A DNA stretch of 5,010 nt, from NCBI GenBank assembly GCA_030643695.1, contig DAOWKM010000092.1, positions 1 to 5,010 on the forward strand. Direction: 5' to 3'. Source of the stretch: Dehalococcoidia bacterium. GTDB lineage: Bacteria; Chloroflexota; Dehalococcoidia; Dehalococcoidales; DAOWKM01. The notes beneath the pieces were generated by a model. The model made no database searches and was not told where the DNA came from. It saw only the letters and a program-made list of their open reading frames with translations. The first letter of the stretch is position 1; each line of letters starts with the position of its first letter. The translations under genes were made by a program, and so were the position numbers. Of this stretch, positions 1-5,010 are shown piece by piece.

Positions 1-1
1 C

Positions 2-1318
2 CGTTTTCTGCCCGATAAAGCTATTGACCTAGTTGATGAAGCAGCATCAAGGGTAATGATTAAACACAGGACCGTACCTATTACCCTGAAGGAAGCCAAG
101 CAAGTTGAGGATAGTGTGCGTAAGGATAAGGAGGCTGCCCTAGCTACACAGCAGTATGATTATGCCGCTGAGCTGCGCAACCGGGAGATCCAAATTGAAG
201 AGAAAATAAAGAGAATGAAAGAGGAGTGGCAGGCTAAGCAGGAGCAAGAGAAGCCGGCAGTAACCGCTGAAAACATCGCTGAGGTAGTGAGCATGTGGAC
301 AGGGATTCCAGTGGTACAGTTGGCGAGTGATGAGACCAGCCGCCTGCTTAATATGGAGGAGGTGTTACATCACCGCATTATTGGTCAGGATGAGGCTATT
401 AATATTGTGGCTAAAGCGGTAAGGCGAGCCCGAGCTGGGATTAAAGACCCAAGGCACCCTATAGGCAACTTTATCTTTCTAGGTCCAACCGGTGTCGGTA
501 AGACAGAGCTGGTCAGAGCCTTGGCTGAGTTTATGTTTGGCAGTGAGGATACCCTAATCCGGCTTGACATGTCTGAGTTTATGGAGAGACATACTGTAGC
601 CCGATTGGTTGGAGCCCCACCAGGATATGTTGGCTATGACGAAGGTGGGCAATTAACCGAGGCAGTGAGGCGTAAGTCATATTGCTGCATACTCCTTGAC
701 GAAATTGAAAAGGCTCACCCTGATGTGTTTAATATATTGCTCCAGATATTTGATGATGGCCACCTGGCTGATGCCAAGGGTCGCCGGGTTGATTTCCGCA
801 ATAGCATTATCGTTATGACCAGCAATATCGGGGCTGAGCTAATCAGGAAAGGCACCACTATTGGTTTTGTCACTCACAGCGATGAGGCTAAAAGCCAGGA
901 GCAGGCTTATGATAGGATGAAGGAGAAACTGCTTGGTGAATTAAAGAAGACATTCCGCCCTGAGTTTCTCAATCGTGTTGACGGTGTGGTTGTATTTCAT
1001 TCCCTAACCAAGGAGCACGTCCGAAAGATTGTTGATTTAATGCTAGTTTCAGCAACCCAGCAACTGGCTGAAAAAGAGATAAAATTAGAGGTAACTGATG
1101 CGGTTAAGGATTTTTTGAGTGAGAAGGGTTATGACCAGGTCTTTGGGGCTCGTCCCCTACGACGGGTGATTCAAGACATGGTTGAAGATAAACTCTCAGA
1201 GAATCTGCTCCGCGGCAAATTCCAGACGGGGGACACTGTTGTTGTTGACCTCAAAGGAGAGGAAATTGTAGTGCACCCAGTAGCTGCAAGAGCATTGCTG
1301 GGGGATAGTAAGCCATAA
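2..1318 (+). CDS. clpC: ATP-dependent Clp protease ATP-binding subunit ClpC (3' part)
   Basis: AAA+ unfoldase that feeds proteins into ClpP; cytoplasmic. The reading frame is open from base 2, so the 5' part (N domain and most of D1) lies outside the window. The ATG at 56 is internal, not a start. Numbering the 438 visible residues from base 2: the end of D1 (RFLPDKAIDLVDEA, 1-14); a charged UVR-type linker (about 45-78, AALATQQYDYAAELR), typical of ClpC; then D2 with Walker A GPTGVGKT (161-168), pore loop GYVGY (Tyr209), Walker B LLDEIEK (Asp233-Glu234), sensor 1 MTSN (Asn275), arginine finger in FRPEFLNR (Arg325) and sensor 2 GARPLRR (382-388). An IGF tripeptide (287-289) sits where ClpP-binding loops carry [LIV]-G-[FL]. 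Together with the UVR linker this argues for ClpC rather than ClpB. All D2 catalytic motifs are intact. A hairpin terminator follows. No ctsR or mcsAB is visible because the upstream side is cut. Confidence 0.95.
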   Translation, partial: RFLPDKAIDLVDEAASRVMIKHRTVPITLKEAKQVEDSVRKDKEAALATQQYDYAAELRNREIQIEEKIKRMKEEWQAKQEQEKPAVTAENIAEVVSMWTGIPVVQLASDETSRLLNMEEVLHHRIIGQDEAINIVAKAVRRARAGIKDPRHPIGNFIFLGPTGVGKTELVRALAEFMFGSEDTLIRLDMSEFMERHTVARLVGAPPGYVGYDEGGQLTEAVRRKSYCCILLDEIEKAHPDVFNILLQIFDDGHLADAKGRRVDFRNSIIVMTSNIGAELIRKGTTIGFVTHSDEAKSQEQAYDRMKEKLLGELKKTFRPEFLNRVDGVVVFHSLTKEHVRKIVDLMLVSATQQLAEKEIKLEVTDAVKDFLSEKGYDQVFGARPLRRVIQDMVEDKLSENLLRGKFQTGDTVVVDLKGEEIVVHPVAARALLGDSKP

Positions 1319-1349
1319 AACCATGACAGATAAGGTCAGGGTGGAACAG

Positions 1350-1390
1350 AAAGGGCGGGAAAACGAGATAGATGAAACAACCGCCCTTTT
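1350..1390 (+). terminator. Probable intrinsic terminator after clpC
   Basis: A perfect 9-bp inverted repeat, AAAGGGCGG (1350-1358) with CCGCCCTTT (1381-1389), is followed by one more T and AATT. The stem is GC-rich and ends in a short T run, as in rho-independent terminators. The 22-base loop is longer than usual, so termination may be leaky and allow some clpC read-through into the decarboxylase cassette. The stem lies about 30 bases past the clpC stop and about 45 bases before the next start. Confidence 0.55.
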
Positions 1391-1433
1391 AATTCGCCTA
1401 AAATAGACAGGAGATAAAAATCGGGGTGAAGAT

Positions 1434-1598
1434 ATGGGAGTAGATTGGGGTTTTGCTGGACAAATTGGCGGTGTTGGCTTTGGTATGGTCTTCGCCTTGC
1501 TAATTATTCTAGCTGTGGTTATATGGCTAACAGGGCTGGTGGTTACTAAAACTAGCACCGGCAAGGCTGAAACTGGTGACAAGAAGGAGGGAAATTAG
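1434..1598 (+). CDS. OadG-like gamma subunit of Na+-translocating decarboxylase (54 aa)
   Basis: Small single-span membrane protein. Residues 1-13 are short and Gly-rich, about 14-37 form one hydrophobic helix (FGMVFALLIILAVVIWLTG), and the tail (38-54) is polar and Lys-rich. A GMVF motif at the start of the helix followed by a charged tail is typical of OadG/MmdD-type gamma subunits, which anchor and assemble the pump in the membrane. At 54 residues it is shorter than most OadG proteins (commonly about 80 or more), so only the anchor and a stub of tail remain. The ATG at 1434 is preceded by GGGGTGA (1423-1429). The only in-frame stop upstream is at 1404, leaving no better start. The assignment rests mainly on context, lying directly ahead of a biotin carrier and an OadB-type gene; sequence alone would give only 'small membrane protein'. 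The stop is 3 bases before the next start. Confidence 0.75.
   Translation: MGVDWGFAGQIGGVGFGMVFALLIILAVVIWLTGLVVTKTSTGKAETGDKKEGN
1584..1591 (+). promoter_or_regulatory. Strong ribosome binding site for the TTG-initiated biotin carrier gene
   Basis: AAGGAGGG lies inside the last codons of the gamma-subunit gene, 10 bases before the TTG at 1602. It decides the start: the in-frame TAG at 1596-1598 rules out any upstream start, and the first in-frame ATG would fall inside the biotinylation motif. Placing the site inside the upstream gene suggests translational coupling of the two subunits. Confidence 0.75.
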
Positions 1599-1601
1599 AA
1601 A

Positions 1602-1823
1602 TTGGCACAAGAAATTATAGAAGTTCCCCTAACCGGTAAGATTACCAGTGTAGAGGTTAAAGTAGGGGATAAGGTTAAAGAGGGAGATGTCATCTGTTTT
1701 ATCGAATCAATGAAAATGGAGAACCCTATTTTGGATCCGGTAGACGGTACCATTGTTCAGATAAATGTTACTCCAGAGCAAATAGTTAAGCCTGGCGAGA
1801 CAATAGCCATCATAGAGTATTAA
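1602..1823 (+). CDS. Free-standing biotin carboxyl carrier protein (biotinyl domain, 73 aa)
   Basis: Carries CO2 as carboxybiotin between the carboxyltransferase and the membrane beta subunit. The whole protein is one biotinyl/lipoyl barrel domain: first half about 8-33 (VPLTGKI, GDKVKEGDVI), the biotinylation hairpin ESMKMEN (35-41) with target Lys38, and the mirror half about 43-72 (DPVDGTI, VKPGETIAII). The usual Ala/Pro-rich N-terminal linker of longer BCCPs is absent, so it must work as a soluble shuttle or by docking. The start is TTG, set by a strong ribosome site and a stop two codons upstream. It sits between gamma and beta genes (3 and 14 bases away), the usual setting of MmdC/GcdC-type carriers. 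A lipoyl carrier is less likely because MKM, not DKA, is the biotin signature. No biotin ligase or carboxyltransferase is in the window. The sequence is closely related to the loop domain of the next gene. Confidence 0.92.
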   Translation: MAQEIIEVPLTGKITSVEVKVGDKVKEGDVICFIESMKMENPILDPVDGTIVQINVTPEQIVKPGETIAIIEY

Positions 1824-1837
1824 AAGGTTGGTGACGG

Positions 1838-3205
1838 GTGTTCGGTCTTTTTGAAAGCGGGTTCCAGCTTTTTTCTTGGGGCAACGCTTTAATGCTGCTT
1901 ATTGGGGGGGCTCTAATCTACTTGGGAATTGCCAAGAAGATGGAGCCCCTGTTACTAGTCCCCATAGGTTTCGGCATGCTACTAGTTAATCTACCTCTTG
2001 GCGGCTTGATGGATTACGAACTACAGATAACCAACACAACCGGGGTACCAGCCAAGGTTATCAGTATAGAGGTGGATGAAACCAGTAAGATCGGGGAAAA
2101 CGATGTCATCCTACAATTAGACTCAGGGGAAATATTAGCTCCAATCTATGGCAGGATTAAGCAAGTTGGAGTTTCACCGGGTCAGGAGGTCGCCCCCGGT
2201 GAGGTAGTAGCTACAATGATAACCACTGCCCAGACTGACCAGGCAAGGTTACCAACCAAGCCAATTGGTTTACTATCTAGAATATTTGCCTATGGGATTA
2301 TGTGGCAGGTGATACCACCTCTCATCTTCCTCTGCCTGGGGGCACTGACTGACTTTGGTCCGATGATAGCTAATCCCAAAACCCTGCTGCTTGGGGCTGC
2401 TGCGCAATTTGGGGTTTATTTTGCCTTTTTTGCTGCTTTAGCTACCAACCTCTTCATGCCAGATGGGTTCACAATAGCCGAGGCAGCCTCCATCGGGATA
2501 ATCGGCGGGGCTGAGGGTCCAACTACAATCTATGTTACCTCCCTCCTTGCTCCTCACATAATAGGTGCTACCGCCGTAGCCTGCTATACCTACATGGCGC
2601 TGGTACCTATCATCCAGCCACCGATAATAAAGTTGCTCACCACCAAGAAAGAGCGGGCTATATATATGAAACCGCAAATGCGTGAGGTGTCACCGCTGGA
2701 GAAAATAATATTTCCTTTAATCACCGCGGTGATTGTCATATTATTTGTTCCCATGTCAGCCCCCCTTATTGGCATGTTTATGGTTGGCAACCTGTTTATG
2801 ACCTGTGGTGTTACTGACAGGCTTAGCAAGACTGCCCAAACTACGCTCATAGACATACTGACCATATTCCTCACCCTATGTATCGGAGCCACCATGACTG
2901 CTGGGAACTTCCTTCAGCCAAAAACTTTGCTAGTCCTCTTTCTAGGGGTGGTGGCATTTGCCACAGCTACCGCAGCCGGCGTTTTGATGGCTAAATTGAT
3001 GAACCTCTTTTCCAAGCAGAAGATTAATCCTATGATAGGTGCTGCCGGGGTATCGGCAGTGCCCATGGCAGCCAGAGTAGTGCAGGTAATGGGTCAGAAG
3101 GTAAACCCCAAAAACTTTCTCTTAATGCATGCTATGGGTCCTAATGTAGCCGGGGCTATTGGTGCTGCCATTGCCGGTGGTGTCTTCTTAGGTATGGTCG
3201 GCTGA
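1838..3205 (+). CDS. oadB: Na+-translocating decarboxylase beta subunit (OadB/MmdB/GcdB family) with a loop barrel domain
   Basis: Polytopic membrane protein that decarboxylates carboxybiotin and couples this to Na+ export. The symbol is family-level; the substrate (oxaloacetate, methylmalonyl-CoA, glutaconyl-CoA or malonate) cannot be told. Seen: N-terminal helices about 15-31 and 37-56 with AKKMEPLLLVPIGFG; an extra-membrane domain about 62-130; then the conserved core from about 147, including GALTDFGPMIANPKTLLLGA (169-188), GIIGGAEGPTTIY (220-232), YTYMALVPIIQPPI (250-263), NPMIGAAGVSAVPMAAR (397-413) and LLMHAMGPNVAG (428-439). Counterparts of Klebsiella OadB Tyr229, Asn373, Gly377, Ser382 and Arg389 are present as Tyr252, Asn397, Gly401, Ser406 and Arg413. 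The counterpart of essential Asp203 is Glu226. Length (455) is within the family range because the loop after helix 2 is variable. The GTG start at 1838 is preceded by GGTGA (1830-1834); no other in-frame start fits. An 84-base gap without an obvious terminator follows. Confidence 0.94.
   Translation: MFGLFESGFQLFSWGNALMLLIGGALIYLGIAKKMEPLLLVPIGFGMLLVNLPLGGLMDYELQITNTTGVPAKVISIEVDETSKIGENDVILQLDSGEILAPIYGRIKQVGVSPGQEVAPGEVVATMITTAQTDQARLPTKPIGLLSRIFAYGIMWQVIPPLIFLCLGALTDFGPMIANPKTLLLGAAAQFGVYFAFFAALATNLFMPDGFTIAEAASIGIIGGAEGPTTIYVTSLLAPHIIGATAVACYTYMALVPIIQPPIIKLLTTKKERAIYMKPQMREVSPLEKIIFPLITAVIVILFVPMSAPLIGMFMVGNLFMTCGVTDRLSKTAQTTLIDILTIFLTLCIGATMTAGNFLQPKTLLVLFLGVVAFATATAAGVLMAKLMNLFSKQKINPMIGAAGVSAVPMAARVVQVMGQKVNPKNFLLMHAMGPNVAGAIGAAIAGGVFLGMVG
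2021..2227 (+). other. Lysine-less biotinyl/lipoyl-like barrel domain inside the beta-subunit loop
   Basis: Residues about 62-130 of the beta subunit align end to end with the neighbouring 73-residue biotin carrier. AKVISIEVDETSKIGENDVI (72-91) matches carrier residues 12-31. LDSGEILAPIYGRI (94-107) matches carrier 34-51 with four residues missing. KQVGVSPGQEVAPGEVVATM (108-127) matches carrier 52-71. By hand count, 24 of 56 aligned positions are identical. The four missing residues are the MKME of the biotinylation hairpin, so this domain keeps the barrel pattern (paired APxxG and PGE turns) but cannot be biotinylated or lipoylated at the usual place. Its role is unknown. Docking to the carrier, the gamma subunit or the carboxyltransferase is inference. 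Confidence 0.75.
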
Positions 3206-3254
3206 GTTAACTATTTCGCCCCAGTCTAAATTTCTTTTCAACTCAAATTACCCC

Positions 3255-3283
3255 TTGCCTTATTGCTTAAAATCGGGTAAAGT
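3255..3283 (+). promoter_or_regulatory. Weak candidate promoter for radA
   Basis: TTGCCT (3255-3260) and TAAAGT (3278-3283) are 17 bases apart, each matching 4 of 6 consensus positions. A start about 7 bases further would fall on or next to the radA ATG, giving a leaderless mRNA; this fits the poor Shine-Dalgarno region there. An alternative -10 is TAAAAT (3268-3273), but it has no convincing -35. Weak matches like these are common by chance in AT-rich gaps. Confidence 0.2.
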
Positions 3284-3289
3284 CAATTT

Positions 3290-4690
3290 ATGAGCAAATC
3301 AGATAAATCCCACATCAGGACTATCTTTGTCTGTCAGCAGTGCGGTAAGGAGAGCTTAAAATGGCTGGGACGCTGCCCTAATTGCCAGGAGTGGAACAGC
3401 TTTGTAGAGAAAACGATAACTGCCCCGACTTCTTCCTTCCAGCCTATTCCCCTGGCTAGCCCACCCCAAGAGTTATCTCAGGTGGTAATTGAAGCAGCAG
3501 ACCGCTTTCCTCTTCCCATGGCTGAGCTTAACCGGGTGCTCGGTGGGGGGTTAGTATCTGGCTCTCTGGTGCTTATTAGCGGCGACCCCGGTATTGGCAA
3601 ATCAACCCTCCTGCTTCAGGCTTCAGCCCTGATGACGCAGGCTCAAGGTAAGGCGGTCTATGTTTCCGGTGAGGAAACACTGCATCAGATTAAGCTCAGG
3701 GCAGAGCGTCTGCGAATAAAAGGTGAGGGGCTTTACCTCCTGGCTGAGACTGAGCTTGAGGTTATCCTGAACCAGATTGAGCAATTATCACCCAGCCTGG
3801 TAGTCATTGATTCCATTCAGACTGTTTACCTCCCTGAGTTGGATACAGCACCGGGCAGTATAACTCAGGTGCGGGAGTGCACCCTACGGCTTATGCGCTG
3901 GGCAAAACTCAGTGCAGTGCCCATTTTCATTGCCGGACATGTAACTAAGGACGGTGCCATCGCTGGTCCCCGGGTTCTGGAACACATTGTGGATGCAGTG
4001 CTTTACCTTGAGGGTGAGCCTTTTAGTGCCTACCGCCTGCTGCGTTGTGTTAAAAACCGCTTTGGTTCTACTAATGAGGTTGGCATCTTTGAGATGAAAA
4101 GCGAGGGTCTAGTTGAGGTGGATAATCCATCACAGGTATTCCTGTCGCGACGGGGAAGCCAAGCAGTAGGCTCAGTGGTAGTGCCTACCCTTGAAGGTAG
4201 CCGCCCCTTGCTGGTTGAAATTCAAGCCCTGACCAATCCCACCAGCTTTGGCTTACCACGACGCACCGCTAACGGGGTTGACTTCGGTCGGCTGCTGCTG
4301 ATTACCGCTGTGCTGGCCAGACGAGTCGGCTTAAAGCTCGGCAATCAGGATATTATAGCTAATGTTACCGGTGGGTTTAAGATTGGAGAACCGGCAGCAG
4401 ATTTAGGCATCGCTTTATCTATCGCCTCCAGCTTCCGTGATGCGGGGGTTGACCCGCAACTGGCGGCGGTGGGGGAGGTGGGGCTAAGCGGTGAGTTAAG
4501 AGCCGTTTCTCAGCTGGACAGGCGGGTAAGTGAGGCCGCCAGACTGGGCTTCAAGCGCTGCCTGGTACCTAAGGTGGAAACCAAAGCCAGTTCTAAGGAC
4601 ATAGAGCTTATCCCGGCCAGCACGCTGAGGGAGGCAATAGGGGTGGGTCTGGTTGGGGGGAAAGCAAGAGCTAGAGCTGATGAAGACTAA
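3290..4690 (+). CDS. radA: DNA repair protein RadA (Sms)
   Basis: RecA-like ATPase that helps process recombination intermediates (branch migration, D-loop extension) in the cytoplasm. Domains in order: N-terminal C4 zinc finger (Cys15, Cys18, Cys29, Cys32) with the WLGRCPNCQEWNS motif; RecA-like ATPase with Walker A GDPGIGKST (98-106) and Walker B LVVIDS (170-175, Asp174); the RadA-specific KNRFGS motif (255-260); and a C-terminal Lon-protease-like domain (about 290-455) with GEPAADLGIALSIASS and GEVGLSGELRAV. The full length of 466 residues is normal for RadA (about 450-460), and every hallmark residue is intact. The ATG at 3290 is the first possible start, since an in-frame TAA lies at 3278. 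The Shine-Dalgarno region is poor. It follows the decarboxylase cassette by 84 bases but is functionally unrelated to it. In Firmicutes radA directly follows clpC, so the cassette separates a familiar pair. The C-terminal tail (457-466) is short and charged. Confidence 0.97.
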   Translation: MSKSDKSHIRTIFVCQQCGKESLKWLGRCPNCQEWNSFVEKTITAPTSSFQPIPLASPPQELSQVVIEAADRFPLPMAELNRVLGGGLVSGSLVLISGDPGIGKSTLLLQASALMTQAQGKAVYVSGEETLHQIKLRAERLRIKGEGLYLLAETELEVILNQIEQLSPSLVVIDSIQTVYLPELDTAPGSITQVRECTLRLMRWAKLSAVPIFIAGHVTKDGAIAGPRVLEHIVDAVLYLEGEPFSAYRLLRCVKNRFGSTNEVGIFEMKSEGLVEVDNPSQVFLSRRGSQAVGSVVVPTLEGSRPLLVEIQALTNPTSFGLPRRTANGVDFGRLLLITAVLARRVGLKLGNQDIIANVTGGFKIGEPAADLGIALSIASSFRDAGVDPQLAAVGEVGLSGELRAVSQLDRRVSEAARLGFKRCLVPKVETKASSKDIELIPASTLREAIGVGLVGGKARARADED

Positions 4691-4702
4691 AACTTCTGAA
4701 GT

Positions 4703-4771
4703 ATATAAGAAACGGTCCCTTGTGTAGTACAAGAGACCGTCAAGCCAGCATTACTCACACTGGCGCTGTAG
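4703..4771 (-). ncRNA. Candidate small RNA, convergent with radA
   Basis: Read on the minus strand, a promoter-like element (4806-4778) would start transcription near 4771. The transcript would contain two hairpins: GCCAG (4764-4760) with CTGGC (4748-4744) around an 11-base loop, then a 12-bp stem (4740-4712) followed by a U-rich tail (4711-4703). The total is about 65-70 nt. No known RNA family is recognised and there is no convincing ORF in it. If read-through continues, it would be antisense to the 3' end of radA. The case rests only on the promoter and terminator lying in the right order and orientation. Confidence 0.25.
4712..4740 (-). terminator. Strong hairpin after radA, terminator-like on the minus strand
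   Basis: Arms of 12 bases, 4712-4723 and 4729-4740, flank a 5-base loop. Read as + strand RNA there is one C-A mismatch and no T run follows (CAAGCC). Read as minus strand RNA the mismatch becomes a G-U pair and the stem is followed by TTCTTATAT. The structure therefore works better as a terminator for minus strand transcription, though it could also protect or weakly terminate the radA transcript from 22 bases past its stop. Confidence 0.5.
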
Positions 4772-4777
4772 CTTAAT

Positions 4778-4806
4778 ATAATAATATGAAATATTACAAA
4801 TGTCAA
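4778..4806 (-). promoter_or_regulatory. Sigma-70-like promoter on the minus strand
   Basis: TTGACA (4806-4801, perfect -35) is followed after exactly 17 bases by TATTAT (4783-4778, 5 of 6 to TATAAT) on the minus strand. It points toward radA, with no minus strand gene of normal size downstream in the window. The surrounding DNA is very AT-rich, which raises the chance of a spurious -10. The perfect -35 and ideal spacing are the stronger evidence. Confidence 0.4.
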
Positions 4807-4851
4807 GATTATAACGTCAAATTATTTATATAGTAATACGCAATTAATAAA

Positions 4852-5010
4852 ATGAATAGAGTTATTACCTATATAGATGGATTTAATCTATATTTCGGTT
4901 TAAGAGAAAAAGGCTGGCATCGATTCTACTGGCTTAATGTCCAGCTTCTAGCACGAAATCTCCTTAAGTTCAATCAAGAATTGGTAATGACTAAATATTT
5001 CACAGCGAGA
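4852..5010 (+). CDS. NYN domain-containing protein (5' part; PIN-like nuclease fold)
   Basis: The first 53 residues of a protein running off the right edge. It opens with YIDGFNLYFGLREKG, the N-terminal signature of the NYN (formerly DUF88/LabA-like) family: the first beta strand ending in the conserved Asp (Asp9), then Gly-Phe-Asn and Tyr. The next part, WLNVQLLARNLLK and VMTKYFTAR, matches the following helix and second strand. NYN domains have a PIN-like fold and are predicted metal-dependent RNases; some sit in defence or RNA-processing loci. The remaining acidic residues are outside the window, so activity cannot be judged. The ATG at 4852 is the only plausible start (in-frame TAA at 4834). 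No Shine-Dalgarno precedes it. TATAGT (4829-4834), 17 bases upstream of the ATG, could be a -10 giving a very short leader, but no good -35 is seen. GC is about 35% by hand count, below radA, suggesting an accessory or acquired gene. Confidence 0.88.
   Translation, partial: MNRVITYIDGFNLYFGLREKGWHRFYWLNVQLLARNLLKFNQELVMTKYFTAR

Noticed and set aside
1323..1406. A 27-codon ORF (MTDKVRVEQK...) between clpC and the gamma-subunit gene, in the same frame as the latter
   Set aside because: It runs through the terminator hairpin, has no good ribosome site at a useful distance and resembles no known peptide; a chance ORF is more likely.
1196..1582. 128-codon minus strand ORF over the end of clpC and the gamma-subunit gene
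   Set aside because: It lies opposite real coding sequence and the clpC terminator, its protein is low in recognisable structure and matches no family; a shadow of the + strand genes.
2438..2895. Two overlapping minus strand ORFs (79 and 101 codons) inside the beta-subunit gene
   Set aside because: They are opposite the highly conserved membrane core of the beta subunit and have no family features of their own.
4496..4732. 78-codon minus strand ORF opposite the 3' end of radA, starting within the hairpin and downstream of the minus strand promoter
   Set aside because: Its position after the promoter is tempting, but the start lies inside the hairpin, there is no ribosome site, and its sequence is the reverse of conserved RadA coding sequence.
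4777..4782. TATAAT on the + strand as a -10 for the NYN gene
   Set aside because: No acceptable -35 at 16-18 bases upstream, and it would leave a leader of about 60 bases; the hit is expected in such AT-rich DNA.
4763..4785. GGCGCTGTAGCTTAAT looks like the 5' end of a tRNA
   Set aside because: No matching acceptor arm, anticodon arm or T arm follows; the next bases are plain AT-rich sequence.

Overview
The window is about 5 kb of bacterial chromosome with five complete or nearly complete + strand genes and a sixth gene cut off at the right edge. In order they are: the 3' part of clpC (AAA+ unfoldase of the ClpCP protease); a three-gene cassette for a membrane, biotin-dependent, Na+-translocating decarboxylase (small gamma/OadG-like subunit, free-standing biotin carrier, OadB-type beta subunit); radA (recombination/branch-migration ATPase); and the first 53 codons of a NYN-domain (PIN-like nuclease) protein. 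Protein style, moderate GC and the clpC/radA pairing fit an anaerobic bacterium, possibly a Dehalococcoidia-like Chloroflexota. This taxonomic guess is inference from general resemblance, with low to moderate confidence.

Layout. 2-1318 is clpC (5' end outside the window), followed by a long-loop hairpin terminator (1350-1390). 1434-3205 is the decarboxylase cassette, with gaps of 3 and 14 bases, so almost certainly one transcript. The biotin carrier uses a TTG start and the beta subunit a GTG start. An 84-base gap leads to radA (3290-4690). 4691-4851 is an AT-rich intergenic stretch. Read on the minus strand, it holds a good sigma-70-like promoter followed by two hairpins, the second with a U-rich tail: a candidate small antisense-oriented RNA. 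The NYN gene (4852 to the edge) is markedly more AT-rich and lacks a Shine-Dalgarno sequence.

How the genes work together. In known pumps of this family a carboxyltransferase subunit moves CO2 from a carboxylic or acyl-CoA substrate onto biotin on the carrier protein. The beta subunit then decarboxylates carboxybiotin and exports Na+, while the gamma subunit anchors the complex. The carboxyltransferase is not in this window, so the substrate cannot be assigned. clpC and radA serve protein quality control and DNA repair. They are neighbours in the Firmicutes ctsR-mcsA-mcsB-clpC-radA arrangement, and here the energy-metabolism cassette lies between them.

The most unusual feature is in the beta subunit. 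The variable loop after its second membrane segment carries a barrel-sandwich (biotinyl/lipoyl-like) domain that aligns closely with the neighbouring biotin carrier but lacks exactly the hairpin tip bearing the biotinylated lysine. The same protein has Glu where characterised pumps have the essential Asp of the GGADGPT motif.
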